Source of the DNA: Candidatus Mediterraneibacter intestinavium
GTDB lineage: Bacteria > Bacillota > Clostridia > Lachnospirales > Lachnospiraceae
DNA: 50,918 nucleotides
Reading direction: 5' to 3'
NCBI GenBank assembly: GCA_019119205.1
Contig: DWXK01000069.1
Span: 1 to 50,918 of the forward strand
The position numbers and the translations under genes are program-made. Below the pieces are notes generated by a model. That model did not search any database. It was not told where the DNA came from and was given only the letters and a program-made list of their open reading frames with translations. Positions 16,089 to 25,364 of this stretch are shown here, in pieces; positions within the stretch are counted from its first letter, which is position 1; the number at the start of each line of letters is the position of its first letter.

Positions 16089-16117
16089 ATTATACTGTTT
16101 TGCACGAAAAAGGACAA
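16089..16117 (-). promoter_or_regulatory. uvrC promoter overlapping the upstream terminator
   Basis: TTGTCC (16112-16117) and TATAAT (16089-16094) are spaced by 17 bases on the minus strand. The -35 lies in the 3' arm of the araD terminator and its T-run falls in the spacer. The predicted start at about 16082 is within two bases of the uvrC ATG. Confidence 0.65.
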
Positions 16118-16135
16118 GGGAAAAATCCCCTGTCC
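16107..16135 (-). terminator. Rho-independent terminator of the ulaE-araD unit
   Basis: On the minus strand GGACAGGGGA and TCCCTTGTCC pair with one mismatch around a 4-nt loop (16112-16121 with 16126-16135), followed by TTTTTCG. It lies 30 bases past the araD stop codon. Confidence 0.8.
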
Positions 16136-16164
16136 TCTGTATTCGGGAACACTGTTGTGCCCTC

Positions 16165-16860
16165 CTATTTTTGTCCGTAATATGCATTTGCTCCGTGTTT
16201 TCTATAATAATGCTTGTCCTGGAGTTCCTGCGGAGCAGGCTTCACCTCCGGGTTTATGATCTCGCTGCGTGCAGCCATCTTTGCCACTTCCTCAGTGACG
16301 ACCGCATTATGCACGGCCTCGTGCGCATCCTTACCCCATGTAAATACTCCATGATTTTTGCAAAGCACTGCCGGGACTGCGATATAATCCTTATTTCTCA
16401 ATTCAAACTCGTCTGCGATCAGAACACCTGTGTTTTTCTCATACGCTTCCTCGATCTCATCCTTTGTCAGATTTCTGACGCAGGGGATCTCTCCATATAT
16501 ATAGTCCGCGTGAGTTGTCCCATAGCATGGGATATCCCGTCCTGCCTGTGCCCAGCTCGTTGCCCAGGAAGAATGTGTATGTACGATTCCTCCCACCTTC
16601 GGGAACCTGTTGTACAGTACAACATGGGTCGGAGTATCTGAAGACGGATTATAATGTCCCTCTACTTTATTTCCCTCCAGGTCCACAACTACCATATCAT
16701 CCGGTGTCAGCTTGTCATACTCCACTCCGCTCGGTTTGATGACAAACAGCCCGCTCTCCCGGTCGATCCCGCTGACATTTCCCCAAGTAAATGTGACCAG
16801 CCCGTACTTCGGAAGCAGCATATTTGCCTCATAGACTTCTTTTTTTAACTGCTCTAACAT
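16165..16860 (-). CDS. araD: L-ribulose-5-phosphate 4-epimerase
   Basis: A 231-residue class II aldolase-fold epimerase that converts L-ribulose 5-phosphate to D-xylulose 5-phosphate. Zinc ligands are visible as His94 and His96 ([13 protein letters not shown]) and His170 (CKNHGVFTW). Catalytic Asp119 (THADY) and the C-terminal Tyr-containing NAYYGQK agree with the E. coli AraD family. UlaF and SgbE are close relatives with the same reaction, and the upstream UlaE-type 3-epimerase makes an ascorbate- or xylulose-type role (ulaF/sgbE) as likely as arabinose. An AGGAGG site precedes the ATG. It is 90 bases behind ulaE and ends with a terminator. Confidence 0.93.
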   Translation of the reverse strand: MLEQLKKEVYEANMLLPKYGLVTFTWGNVSGIDRESGLFVIKPSGVEYDKLTPDDMVVVDLEGNKVEGHYNPSSDTPTHVVLYNRFPKVGGIVHTHSSWATSWAQAGRDIPCYGTTHADYIYGEIPCVRNLTKDEIEEAYEKNTGVLIADEFELRNKDYIAVPAVLCKNHGVFTWGKDAHEAVHNAVVTEEVAKMAARSEIINPEVKPAPQELQDKHYYRKHGANAYYGQK

Positions 16861-16950
16861 TCCTGTTTCCTCCTGCTTATTTTTTTATCTCTTTCAAAAA
16901 GTATACAACTTTTTCCAGACTCAATCCAGCCTTTTCCGATTCCCCGGGAG

Positions 16951-17793
16951 TTAGCTGAGCCGATCCAGTATTGCTGTCATCTTTGATACGGCAAAGTCCA
17001 GATCTTTTTCCCACTCCGGGTTCCCTGTATACCAGAACTCTGTCACATACCGGCGTACTCCCAGATCCCAAGCTTTCCGGATCCCGGACTCAAAATCCAC
17101 ATGTCCGGTCCCAAAAGGAATCTCGCGGAATTTTCCAGGCACAGTCTCTTTCAGGTGCATCGCCACGAGACGTCCCTTTCCCGTCTCAAGGTCATCAAGC
17201 ACATTTTTGCCATAAGACACGGCTGCATTTGTAATGTTCCCGAGATCCGGATACACATTGAGATAAACCGAGTCCACTTTATTCACATAGTTCATGGCTT
17301 TCTCCACGGTATTCATAAACTCTGTCTCCATAGTCTCGAATCCCATAAGGATCCCTTTTGCAGCTGCCATCTCCACAGCCTTTTTCAGATTTTCAAGAAA
17401 ATATGTCCGGGTTGTCTCATTTCCTTCCTCATAGTATACATCGTAGCCTGCAAGCTGGATGATACGCACTCCCAGATCTTCTGCAAGACAGACCGCCTTC
17501 TCCATGATCTCCATTCCCCGGGCTCTTGTGGCATCATCGCTGCTTCCCAGAGGATATTTTCTGTGCCCGCTTAAGCACATCGTCCGGATTGGGATTCCGG
17601 TCTCATACATCAGGGACTGAAGTTCAAACCTTTCCTCGCTGCTCATATCCAGACGGCTCAGCTTTTCCTCTGTCTCATCAATGCTGATCTCGATAAAATC
17701 ATACCCTGCTTTTTTCGCCGCCAGCATCTTTTCCCTCCAGTCCAATGTGCCGGGCATTGCCTTTTCATACAAACCGATCGTGTATGCTTTCAT
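16951..17793 (-). CDS. ulaE: L-ribulose-5-phosphate 3-epimerase (UlaE/SgbU type)
   Basis: A 280-residue TIM-barrel enzyme of the xylose-isomerase-like family, expected to convert L-xylulose 5-phosphate to L-ribulose 5-phosphate. The sequence begins IGLYEKAMPGTLDWREKML, with DFIEISIDETEEKLSRLDM, TMCLSGHRKYPLGS and GFETMETEFMNTV typical of UlaE/SgbU. Metal-site acids are spread as in the family (Glu in GFETM, Asp in YPDLGN, His in AMHLKET, Glu in TEFWY). AAAGGAG precedes the ATG. With araD it gives two of the three shared steps of the L-ascorbate/L-xylulose route. The UlaABC PTS, UlaD decarboxylase and UlaG lactonase are not in the window. Confidence 0.92.
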   Translation of the reverse strand: MKAYTIGLYEKAMPGTLDWREKMLAAKKAGYDFIEISIDETEEKLSRLDMSSEERFELQSLMYETGIPIRTMCLSGHRKYPLGSSDDATRARGMEIMEKAVCLAEDLGVRIIQLAGYDVYYEEGNETTRTYFLENLKKAVEMAAAKGILMGFETMETEFMNTVEKAMNYVNKVDSVYLNVYPDLGNITNAAVSYGKNVLDDLETGKGRLVAMHLKETVPGKFREIPFGTGHVDFESGIRKAWDLGVRRYVTEFWYTGNPEWEKDLDFAVSKMTAILDRLS

Positions 17794-17984
17794 CTCTCAT
17801 AATCTCCTTTTCTTCTCGGCATTCTCTTCTGTCCTGCCTGAGACATTTTCTTAATGATACCATTTTCTGCCTGCTTTGTCTCTATTTCCTCCAAAAACTC
17901 TTACTTTCCTTTTCCAATATCAAAGAAAGGACGGAAACAGCACATTCTGCGGCGCTTCAAAACGTTCCCTTTCTTTTATTACAT

Positions 17985-18014
17985 GAAAAAACTCTGCGAG
18001 ATCCATCCCAGAGT
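17985..18014 (-). terminator. Rho-independent terminator of ftsH
   Basis: ACTCTG (18009-18014) pairs with CAGAGT (17991-17996) on the minus strand around partly paired bases, followed by TTTTTTC. It lies 34 bases past the ftsH stop. Confidence 0.7.
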
Positions 18015-18047
18015 CTTTTCCTGTTACATATATCCTGTTTTGTAAAC

Positions 18048-20249
18048 TCAGTCTTCTGACCCAGAGACTGTCGTCTGTTCTGCGTCATCTGCAGAACTCT
18101 CCGCATCAGCTGCTGCCGTGCTGTCTTCAGGACTCACGTCTCCCTGTGACAAGGGTGATGATACCGGCTTCATAGCGATCCGCTCTGCTTTATCCTCTCC
18201 ATCTTTCGTATCCTCCTCCTGCTCCGGGATTCCCTTCACCTCGCGGAAGATCTTCATAAATTCTTTTCCTGTGATCGTTTCTTTCTCGATCAAGAACGCC
18301 GCGATCTTGTCAAGCGCTTCTCTGTTCTCTGCAAGGAGCCGCTTCGCCTCCGCATAAGCCGCTTTCAGCATCCGCATGACTTCCTCATCGATCTCGCTGG
18401 CTGTCGCCTCGCCACAGTTCATCACAGCGCGTCCGTCCAGATAGCGGTTCTGGATCGACTCAAGACCCATCAGCCCAAACCGTTCGGACATTCCGTACTG
18501 AGTGATCATCGCTCTTGCGATCTTTGTCGCCTGCTCGATATCGTTTGCCGCGCCTGTCGTCACAGTATCAAATACAAGTTCCTCTGCTGCCCGTCCGCCC
18601 AGGGCAACAACGATCATCGCTTCCAGTTCCTTCTTCGTATTTAAGAACTTCTCTTCTTCCGGCGTCTGCATCACGTAGCCCAGAGCTCCCATCGTCCGGG
18701 GCACGATCGTGATCTTCTGCACCGGCTCCGTATTCTTCTGGAGAGCGGTCACCAGGGCATGCCCCACTTCATGATAGGAGACGATCCGTCGTTCTTCGCT
18801 GTTCATGATGCGGTCCTTCTTTTCTTTTCCGACAAGGACGACCTCTACAGCTTCAAACAGATCCTGCTGGCTAACCACCTGTCTGCCATGCTTCACGGCA
18901 TTGATCGCCGCCTCATTGATCATGTTGGCAAGATCCGATCCCACAGCTCCTGATGTTGCCAGGGCGATCGCTTCCAGATCCACGCTTTCATCCATCCTGA
19001 CATCTTTCGCATGTACTTTCAGTATATCGATACGTCCTTTCAGATCCGGTTTATCCACAATGATCCTCCGGTCAAACCGTCCCGGCCGCAGAAGCGCCGG
19101 GTCCAGGATCTCCGGACGGTTTGTGGCCGCAAGGATCAGAAGTCCTTTGTTCGTATCGAATCCGTCCATCTCCGCAAGGAGCTGGTTCAGTGTCTGCTCA
19201 CGCTCGTCATTTCCGCCCAGAGCGGTGTCACGGGTCTTTCCGATAGCGTCGATCTCATCGATAAATACGATGCAGGGTGCCTGCTGCTGCGCCTGTTTGA
19301 ACAGATCGCGCACACGGGAGGCTCCCACACCAACATACATCTCCACAAATGCAGATCCTGACAGGGAGAAGAATGGGACTTTTGCTTCTCCTGCCACTGC
19401 TTTTGCGAGGAGCGTCTTACCGGTTCCCGGAGGTCCGACGAGAAGGGCTCCTTTCGGGAGTTTTGCGCCGATCCCGGAATATTTCTGGGGATTGTGGAGG
19501 AAATCCACCACTTCCTGAAGCGATTCCTTCGCCTCATCCTCCCCCGCCACATCCTGAAATGTGACTCCGGTCTCTTTCTCCATATACATCTTGGCATTGC
19601 TCTTCCCAATGCCCATCATGCCGCCGCCTTTTGTCATCTTCCTCATCAGGAAGTTGAACAGGACGACAAGAAGTACGATCGGAAGGATCACAGTAACGAC
19701 GATCTCAAAGATCAGAGAGCCTGCAGTGTCCGGCACTTCCGCGCTGAATGTGACCCCTGCATCTTCCAATCTCTTCGCAAGCGTATCGTCGCTCACCACC
19801 CCTGTATAATAATCCGGTTCTCTCTGCTGTCCGCTGCTCTGGCGTGTCTGCTCCTCGATCTGGCTGATCAGGTCGTTCATATCCGAAGCCTGATCTGTGC
19901 TGCTGTCTGTATTTCCGCTTTCCGAGATCTGACTCCCCGAAGCGCTGCTGTCAGAGCCTGCATTTCCGGTGTTCCCGTTTTCAGCGTCACTGTCAGAGGT
20001 GCCCGTGCTCCCGTCATCTTCCTTCAGAGTGATATAGATACGGGTGCTGCCAAGTGTGACCTCATCCACTTTTCCATCATCAACAAGTTCCAGAAATTTA
20101 TCATAACTGATCTCTTCCGGGCTGGATCCCTGCATAAGAGAATAAAGCCCCATGACAACAAAAGTGATCAGCAGGGTCGTTGCGAGGATGATCCCCCAGC
20201 CCTGCCGATTGTTGTCGGGGCCGTTGCCTTTATTGTTCTGATTGTCCAT
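18048..20249 (-). CDS. ftsH: ATP-dependent zinc metalloprotease FtsH
   Basis: A 733-residue membrane-anchored AAA+ protease that degrades misfolded membrane proteins and short-lived regulators. It has a first membrane helix (about 18-38), an extracytoplasmic loop, a second helix (about 179-202), and the AAA module with Walker A GPPGTGKT (272-279), Walker [12 protein letters not shown] and an SRH arginine region. The zinc site HEVGH is at 493-497. Residues about 77-145 of the loop form a Ser/Gly/Asp/Thr-rich low-complexity insert ([16 protein letters not shown]...) that most FtsH proteins lack. The start at 20249 (MDNQNNKG) has AGGAGG upstream; the frame stays open further up through the promoter. 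Single gene with own promoter and terminator. Confidence 0.96.
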   Translation of the reverse strand: MDNQNNKGNGPDNNRQGWGIILATTLLITFVVMGLYSLMQGSSPEEISYDKFLELVDDGKVDEVTLGSTRIYITLKEDDGSTGTSDSDAENGNTGNAGSDSSASGSQISESGNTDSSTDQASDMNDLISQIEEQTRQSSGQQREPDYYTGVVSDDTLAKRLEDAGVTFSAEVPDTAGSLIFEIVVTVILPIVLLVVLFNFLMRKMTKGGGMMGIGKSNAKMYMEKETGVTFQDVAGEDEAKESLQEVVDFLHNPQKYSGIGAKLPKGALLVGPPGTGKTLLAKAVAGEAKVPFFSLSGSAFVEMYVGVGASRVRDLFKQAQQQAPCIVFIDEIDAIGKTRDTALGGNDEREQTLNQLLAEMDGFDTNKGLLILAATNRPEILDPALLRPGRFDRRIIVDKPDLKGRIDILKVHAKDVRMDESVDLEAIALATSGAVGSDLANMINEAAINAVKHGRQVVSQQDLFEAVEVVLVGKEKKDRIMNSEERRIVSYHEVGHALVTALQKNTEPVQKITIVPRTMGALGYVMQTPEEEKFLNTKKELEAMIVVALGGRAAEELVFDTVTTGAANDIEQATKIARAMITQYGMSERFGLMGLESIQNRYLDGRAVMNCGEATASEIDEEVMRMLKAAYAEAKRLLAENREALDKIAAFLIEKETITGKEFMKIFREVKGIPEQEEDTKDGEDKAERIAMKPVSSPLSQGDVSPEDSTAAADAESSADDAEQTTVSGSED

Positions 20250-20277
20250 CCTTTGCCTCCTAAAATCAACTATTTCC

Positions 20278-20306
20278 ATTATAAAGACAGCGTTTCCATA
20301 AATCAA
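20278..20306 (-). promoter_or_regulatory. ftsH promoter
   Basis: TTGATT (20301-20306) and TATAAT (20278-20283) are 17 bases apart on the minus strand. The predicted transcript starts about 20 bases before the chosen ftsH ATG, which supports that start. Confidence 0.75.
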
Positions 20307-20325
20307 TAAAAAGATTATGAAAATA

Positions 20326-20355
20326 TTGTAAAACCAGCGCCTTTTATAGTATACT
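20326..20355 (+). promoter_or_regulatory. Promoter of the DUF1846 gene
   Basis: TTGTAA (20326-20331) and TATACT (20350-20355) have an 18-base spacer, divergent from the ftsH promoter. A start near 20362 leaves about 28 bases of leader before the ATG at 20391. Confidence 0.6.
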
Positions 20356-20390
20356 GGATAAGTAATATGTCAAAAAACGGGGGACAGAAA

Positions 20391-21872
20391 ATGAGAATTG
20401 GTTTTGATAATGAAAAATATCTGAAAATGCAGTCTGAACACATCCGCAACCGGATCAGCCAGTTCGACAACAAGCTTTATCTCGAGTTCGGAGGGAAGCT
20501 TTTTGACGACTACCACGCTTCCCGGGTGCTTCCGGGATTTGCTCCGGACAGCAAGCTTCGCCTCTTAAAAGAACTGAGCAGCCAGGCAGAGATCGTGATC
20601 GCCATCAGCGCGAAAGATATCGAAAAGAACAAGATCCGGGGAGATCTTGGCATAACCTATGACTCTGACGTGCTCCGTCTGATCGAGACATACAGGGAGC
20701 AGGGGCTCTATGTAGGCAGTGTTGTGATCACCCAGTTTTCCGGTCAGGAGAGCGCCACTCTCTTCAAGAACAGGCTGGAAAGCCTGGATATCCCTGTATA
20801 TCTCCACTACAATATACCCGGGTATCCGTCAAATATCCCGCTCATCATCAGCGATGAAGGCTACGGCAAAAATGATTACATCATCACTTCCCGTCCGCTC
20901 GTGATCGTCACGGCTCCGGGACCGGGAAGCGGAAAGATGGCGACCTGCCTGTCTCAGCTTTATCACGAGCATAAACGGGGCGTCCATGCCGGCTATGCAA
21001 AATTCGAGACGTTCCCGATCTGGAACCTGCCGCTCAAACACCCGGTGAACCTTGCGTACGAAGCCGCGACAGCAGACCTGAACGATGTCAATATGATCGA
21101 CCCCTTCCATCTGGAAGCTTACGGAGAGACAACCGTAAACTACAACCGGGATGTGGAGATCTTCCCGGTCCTCAATACGATCTTTGAAAAGATCTATGGC
21201 GAAAGTCCTTACAAATCCCCAACAGATATGGGAGTCAATATGGCGGGAAAATGTATCTGCGATGACGAGGCGTGCCGTGAGGCTTCCTGCCAGGAGATCA
21301 TCCGCCGCTACTACGCTGCATTGAACTCACTGCTCAAAGGGGATTCCACAGACAAGGAAGCTCAGAAGATCGAACTGCTCATGAATATGGCAGGGATCAC
21401 CGTCGCGGACCGGAAAGTTGCCGTGAAAGCTCTGGAACGGTCAAAGGAGACAAATGGCCCCGCTGCAGCGCTCGAACTCGAAGACGGGAGGATCATCACC
21501 GGAAAGACCAGCAACCTGCTGGGAGCATCCGCAGCGCTCATTCTGAACGTACTGAAGGAACTTGCCGGTCTCGACCACGAGCTGCACATCATCTCTCCCG
21601 AGTCCATCGAGCCGATCCAAAAACTGAAGGTGGATTACCTGAAGAGCAAAAATCCGCGACTCCACACAGACGAAGTTCTGATCGCGCTGTCTGCCAGTGC
21701 TGCGAACAGTGCAGATGCAAGGCTGGCGCTCTCTCAGCTGCCCAAGCTTGACGGCTGCCAGGCGCATACCTCTGTGATGCTCTCGGATGTAGATATCAAG
21801 ATCTTCAAAAAACTGGGAGTCCAGCTCACCTGCGAAGCAGTGTATGAACACGACCATTTATATCATCAGTAA
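20391..21872 (+). CDS. DUF1846 domain protein of unknown function
   Basis: A 493-residue soluble protein matching the DUF1846 family of Firmicutes, for which structures exist but no proven reaction. Recognisable stretches include MRIGFDNEKYLKMQSEHI, RVLPGFAPDSKLRLL, GLYVGSVVITQFSGQ, VIVTAPGPGSGKMATCLSQL and FETFPIWNLPLKHPVNLAYE. The APGPGSGK stretch (about 171-178) looks like a nucleotide or phosphate loop, which agrees with an NTP-dependent role, but I infer that only from pattern. The ATG at 20391 has GGGGGAC upstream; an earlier in-frame ATG (20367) has no ribosome site and falls at the predicted transcript start. It precedes pyrG on the same strand, with a terminator-like leader between them. 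Confidence 0.88.
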   Translation: MRIGFDNEKYLKMQSEHIRNRISQFDNKLYLEFGGKLFDDYHASRVLPGFAPDSKLRLLKELSSQAEIVIAISAKDIEKNKIRGDLGITYDSDVLRLIETYREQGLYVGSVVITQFSGQESATLFKNRLESLDIPVYLHYNIPGYPSNIPLIISDEGYGKNDYIITSRPLVIVTAPGPGSGKMATCLSQLYHEHKRGVHAGYAKFETFPIWNLPLKHPVNLAYEAATADLNDVNMIDPFHLEAYGETTVNYNRDVEIFPVLNTIFEKIYGESPYKSPTDMGVNMAGKCICDDEACREASCQEIIRRYYAALNSLLKGDSTDKEAQKIELLMNMAGITVADRKVAVKALERSKETNGPAAALELEDGRIITGKTSNLLGASAALILNVLKELAGLDHELHIISPESIEPIQKLKVDYLKSKNPRLHTDEVLIALSASAANSADARLALSQLPKLDGCQAHTSVMLSDVDIKIFKKLGVQLTCEAVYEHDHLYHQ

Positions 21873-21912
21873 AATAATTTAAAAAAACTCTGTATTTTTC
21901 CTGAAAACAGGT

Positions 21913-22089
21913 GTATACTGAGAAAGTATTTTTTTAGAACAGTTCAGCCATATACATTTGGATCCGTGCTGCAAAGGCGCAGCACAAAGTCTATGGCTGG
22001 ACTGTACTCTTTTTTACAGCGAGTTGCAGTCCGGTCTGCTCTATGTGCAAAACCGGACTGCCGCAGAGAAAAGTCTTTGGACTTTTCCG
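21913..22089 (+). promoter_or_regulatory. Structured pyrG leader with terminator and possible antiterminator
   Basis: After a TATACT hexamer (21913-21918) comes a long hairpin: CAGTTCAGCCATA (21940-21952) pairs with TATGGCTGGACTG (21992-22004) with one mismatch, enclosing a perfect 7-bp hairpin (21966-21972 with 21979-21985). It is followed by TACTCTTTTTT, an intrinsic terminator. Its 3' arm (21999-22009, GGACTGTACTC) can instead pair with GAGTTGCAGTCC (22021-22032). That segment also pairs with 22052-22060 (CAGTCCGGT/ACCGGACTG). A third small hairpin is at 22068-22087. These mutually exclusive pairs suggest attenuation of pyrG. The terminator could simply end the DUF1846 transcript, but I find no promoter between 22016 and 22130. 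Confidence 0.55.
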
Positions 22090-22129
22090 TCAAAGTCGAC
22101 CAGTCACACAAAAAGCAGGAGGAAAAGCA

Positions 22130-23740
22130 ATGGCAGTAAAATATGTATTTGTTACAGGCGGCGTCGTATCCGGTCTCGGGAAGGGGATCACCGCCGCATC
22201 ACTGGGACGTCTTCTGAAAGCGCGTGGTTACACTGTTACCATGCAGAAATTCGACCCTTATATCAATATCGATCCCGGAACCATGAACCCGGTCCAGCAC
22301 GGAGAGGTCTTCGTCACGGACGATGGCGCCGAGACGGATCTGGACCTTGGGCACTATGAAAGGTTTATTGATGAGAGCCTTACCAAAAATTCCAATGTCA
22401 CCACAGGAAAGATCTACTGGTCTGTCCTTCAGAAAGAACGCCGCGGCGACTTTGGCGGGGGCACCGTACAGGTCATCCCTCATATCACCAACGAGATCAA
22501 GAGCCGTTTCTACCGGAATCCGGCGACAGAAGGGACCGAGATCGCGATCATCGAGGTGGGCGGTACTGTAGGTGATATCGAGAGCCAACCGTTCCTCGAA
22601 TCCATCCGCCAGTTCCAGCATGAGAAAGGCCGTGAGAATGTGATCCTGATCCATGTCACGCTGATCCCGTATCTGCGTGCCTCACAGGAAATGAAGACAA
22701 AACCCACGCAGGCAAGCGTCAAGGAACTGCAGGGAATGGGGATCCAGCCGGACATCATCGTCTGCCGCTCCGAGCATCCTCTGGATCAGGGAATGAAGGA
22801 CAAGATCTCGCTGTTCTGCAATCTCCCTGCAGAGCACGTGCTCCAGAATCTGGATGTGGAATACCTTTATGAAGCGCCGCTCGCAATGGAAAAAGAAAGG
22901 CTGGCTCAGGTAGTATGTGAATGCCTCCATCTGGACTGCCCGGAACCGGATCTGAAAGACTGGACGGAAATGGTTGACAAGCTGCGCCATCCCACCCAGG
23001 AAGTAACTGTAGCCCTTGTCGGAAAATATATCCAGCTCCACGACGCTTACATCAGCGTTGTAGAGGCGTTAAAACACGGCGGGATCTACAGCCACACCAC
23101 AGTAAACATCAAATGGGTAGATTCAGAGACGGTCACTGCGGAAAATGCAGGAAAGATCTTCTCCGGAGTAAGCGGGATCCTGGTTCCCGGAGGCTTCGGT
23201 CACCGTGGGATCGAAGGCAAGATCGAGGCGATCAGATATGCCCGTACCCACAATATCCCTTTCCTCGGCCTCTGCCTCGGAATGCAGCTTGCCATCGTAG
23301 AATTTGCCCGGGATGTAGTCGGTTACAATGACGCTCACAGCATGGAACTTGACCCGGCTACCACTCATCCGGTCATCCACATCATGGAAGACCAGATCGG
23401 CGTGGAAGACATCGGAGGTACGCTGAGGCTTGGAGCATACCCCTGTATCCTCAAAGAGAACTCCCTTGCCAGCCGTCTGTACGGCACCAGGGAGATCAGC
23501 GAACGCCACCGCCACCGCTATGAGGTGAACAACGATTACAGGGAAGTCCTCGAAGAAAACGGGATGTCTCTCTGCGGTCTGTCCCCGGACAGCCGGATCG
23601 TGGAGATGATCGAGATCCCGTCTCATCCCTGGTTCATCGCGACGCAGGCACATCCGGAACTGAAGTCCAGACCGAACCGTCCGCATCCGCTGTTCAAAGG
23701 TTTTGTGGAGGCAGCGCTCAAGAAGCAGAACGAGAAATAG
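22130..23740 (+). CDS. pyrG: CTP synthase
   Basis: This 536-residue enzyme converts UTP, ATP and glutamine to CTP. The N-terminal synthetase domain starts [20 protein letters not shown] and contains [13 protein letters not shown] and [22 protein letters not shown]. The C-terminal glutamine amidotransferase domain has oxyanion-hole GGFGHRG, the nucleophile Cys in GLCLGMQLA and a His/Glu pair in HPEL. Full length, no defects. The start at 22130 follows an AGGAGG site; the frame is open 87 bases further up but that part is the structured leader. Bacillus pyrG is controlled by reiterative G addition at a GGGC start plus a leader terminator. Here a leader terminator is visible but no GGGC start, so the trigger may differ. 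Confidence 0.97.
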   Translation: MAVKYVFVTGGVVSGLGKGITAASLGRLLKARGYTVTMQKFDPYINIDPGTMNPVQHGEVFVTDDGAETDLDLGHYERFIDESLTKNSNVTTGKIYWSVLQKERRGDFGGGTVQVIPHITNEIKSRFYRNPATEGTEIAIIEVGGTVGDIESQPFLESIRQFQHEKGRENVILIHVTLIPYLRASQEMKTKPTQASVKELQGMGIQPDIIVCRSEHPLDQGMKDKISLFCNLPAEHVLQNLDVEYLYEAPLAMEKERLAQVVCECLHLDCPEPDLKDWTEMVDKLRHPTQEVTVALVGKYIQLHDAYISVVEALKHGGIYSHTTVNIKWVDSETVTAENAGKIFSGVSGILVPGGFGHRGIEGKIEAIRYARTHNIPFLGLCLGMQLAIVEFARDVVGYNDAHSMELDPATTHPVIHIMEDQIGVEDIGGTLRLGAYPCILKENSLASRLYGTREISERHRHRYEVNNDYREVLEENGMSLCGLSPDSRIVEMIEIPSHPWFIATQAHPELKSRPNRPHPLFKGFVEAALKKQNEK

Positions 23741-23864
23741 AGTTTTGTCAGACAAATAAGTTTTATCCACAAATAAATTGCATATCCGAAAAAGCCGCAG
23801 ACCAGACAGGTGCTGCGTCACAGTGCAGGCTTCACTCTACCTCATCCCCTGGACTGTCTGTAAC

Positions 23865-23909
23865 AAAAAATGAAATGCTCGTTCATTGGAACTTGCATTT
23901 CATTTTTTT
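23865..23909. terminator. Bidirectional terminator between pyrG and the GntP permease gene
   Basis: AAAAAATGAAATGC (23865-23878) pairs with GCATTTCATTTTTTT (23895-23909) around a 16-nt loop, with A- and T-rich flanks on both sides. It lies between convergent genes. The rest of the 339-base gap (23741-24079) shows no gene that I can support. Confidence 0.8.
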
Positions 23910-24079
23910 AACAGGCAGAACCAGGTGTATTCGGAACGTTCCGCTTATCGCACTGTTCACGCAGCACCCGCCCGGTCTGCTTGTTTATTCCGGTAATCAC
24001 TTTTCCTTCGTGCCAGAAGTCTTACCTGTCCGAAAATCTTTATTGTCTCCGAAAAACTTCCGACAAGGGCAAATTTTAT

Positions 24080-25351
24080 CTATAAGACTATGTACAATAT
24101 TACTGAGACTATCGTGCTTGTCAGACCTACGCATGCCTCAAACGGAATCAGTTTCATTCTTTCGTTTATCGTCATGCCGGCAGCACCACCCGTCGCATGG
24201 AAAAATGATCCGTGAGGGAGAGAATCTATCACGGTAGCTCCCGCATGCACCATGGCCCCTGCAGAGAGTGCCGGAACTCCGGCTTCTGTCAGTATTCCTG
24301 CAAAAGTCTGAGAGGCAATCGTTGAGCCGGCAGTTGTAGAAGCTGCTGCCCCGGCCATCAGTATTCCCGCACACGGCGCCAGCAGAAATACCGGCAGATT
24401 TGCCGCTTCCAGGACTCTGATCACATCATATTGGAGGGCAGACGTCTGGATGATTCCGGCTATTGTTCCGGTCCCGATCAAAAGAACAGATACCCCTATC
24501 ACCTTTTCCAGACCGAATTCTGCATACTCTCTGATAAATTTGATATGTCCGCACGCCAGAGCACATACGATTCCTCCTGCCGGAAGCGCGATCAGAGGAT
24601 CAATCTCTATCGAAGCGACAGAGCGGAGTCCAAGAAGTATGATGACGACCGCTGGGCCTGCGATTGCCTGCAAAAATGACGGAAGCTCCTTGTTCTCCGT
24701 AAAATCAGAATCTTTTCCTGATGCTTCCGATACGTTTACCCTGCTTCTTTTTGCAAGAAATGTTGCAAGTATTATAGTCATAATAAGAGCACAGGCTGCG
24801 GGAATGGCATTCTTTGCCATAAGCGATGTGAGATTTACCTCAAATGCTTCTGCTACTGCAATTGTATTTGGATTCGGAGAGATTATATTTCCCGCCTTTC
24901 CACCGCCTATCATTGCAAGGAGCAGTGAAGCCCTGTTGTATCCTGCCCGCTGTCCTATGGACAGTGCGATTGGAGCGACTGTAATTACGGAAATATCGAT
25001 AAAGACTCCCACAGCACAGATAAGCATAGTTGCCAGAGCCACCGAAAACAGCGCCCTTTTGGCTCCGAGTTTTTCAACGATTACCTCGGCTATTTTTTCT
25101 GCGGAACCGGTTTTGATCAACACTCCTGCAAGTATTCCAGAAGTCATGATCCTGAGAACAGATGAAATCATGCTCTCACCTCCCGTAACCATTGCCGAAA
25201 CCGTGGTCACAAGGTCTCCTCCACTTCCTATAATGCCGCCAATCAGTGCTCCCAGAATAAGACTGTATGCCGGCTGTACCTTTTTTATGATCAGAATGAT
25301 GGATACTGCCAATCCAAGCAGTGCTCCCAGTGTTGAGAAATCGTAATTCAT
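24080..25351 (-). CDS. GntP-family permease, probably glycerate/sugar-acid uptake
   Basis: A 423-residue inner-membrane transporter of the gluconate permease (GntP) family with about 12 hydrophobic segments. Family signatures include YSLILGALIGGIIG, ILAGVLIKTGSAEKIAEVIVEKLG, GVFIDISVITVAPIAL, KAGNIISPNPNTIAVAEAFE and GAAASTTAGSTIASQ near the end. GntP proteins import gluconate and related hydroxy acids by proton symport. Because the gene is 13 bases behind glycerate kinase, D-glycerate or a close relative is the most probable substrate. AGGAGG precedes the ATG. Expected control is by the divergent CdaR-type activator. Confidence 0.9.
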   Translation of the reverse strand: MNYDFSTLGALLGLAVSIILIIKKVQPAYSLILGALIGGIIGSGGDLVTTVSAMVTGGESMISSVLRIMTSGILAGVLIKTGSAEKIAEVIVEKLGAKRALFSVALATMLICAVGVFIDISVITVAPIALSIGQRAGYNRASLLLAMIGGGKAGNIISPNPNTIAVAEAFEVNLTSLMAKNAIPAACALIMTIILATFLAKRSRVNVSEASGKDSDFTENKELPSFLQAIAGPAVVIILLGLRSVASIEIDPLIALPAGGIVCALACGHIKFIREYAEFGLEKVIGVSVLLIGTGTIAGIIQTSALQYDVIRVLEAANLPVFLLAPCAGILMAGAAASTTAGSTIASQTFAGILTEAGVPALSAGAMVHAGATVIDSLPHGSFFHATGGAAGMTINERMKLIPFEACVGLTSTIVSVILYIVL

Positions 25352-25364
25352 CTATCTATTCCTC

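Noticed and set aside
23910-24079. Short open stretch on the minus strand between the pyrG terminator and the permease gene
   Set aside because: About 30 codons after a stop, without start, ribosome site or recognisable family.
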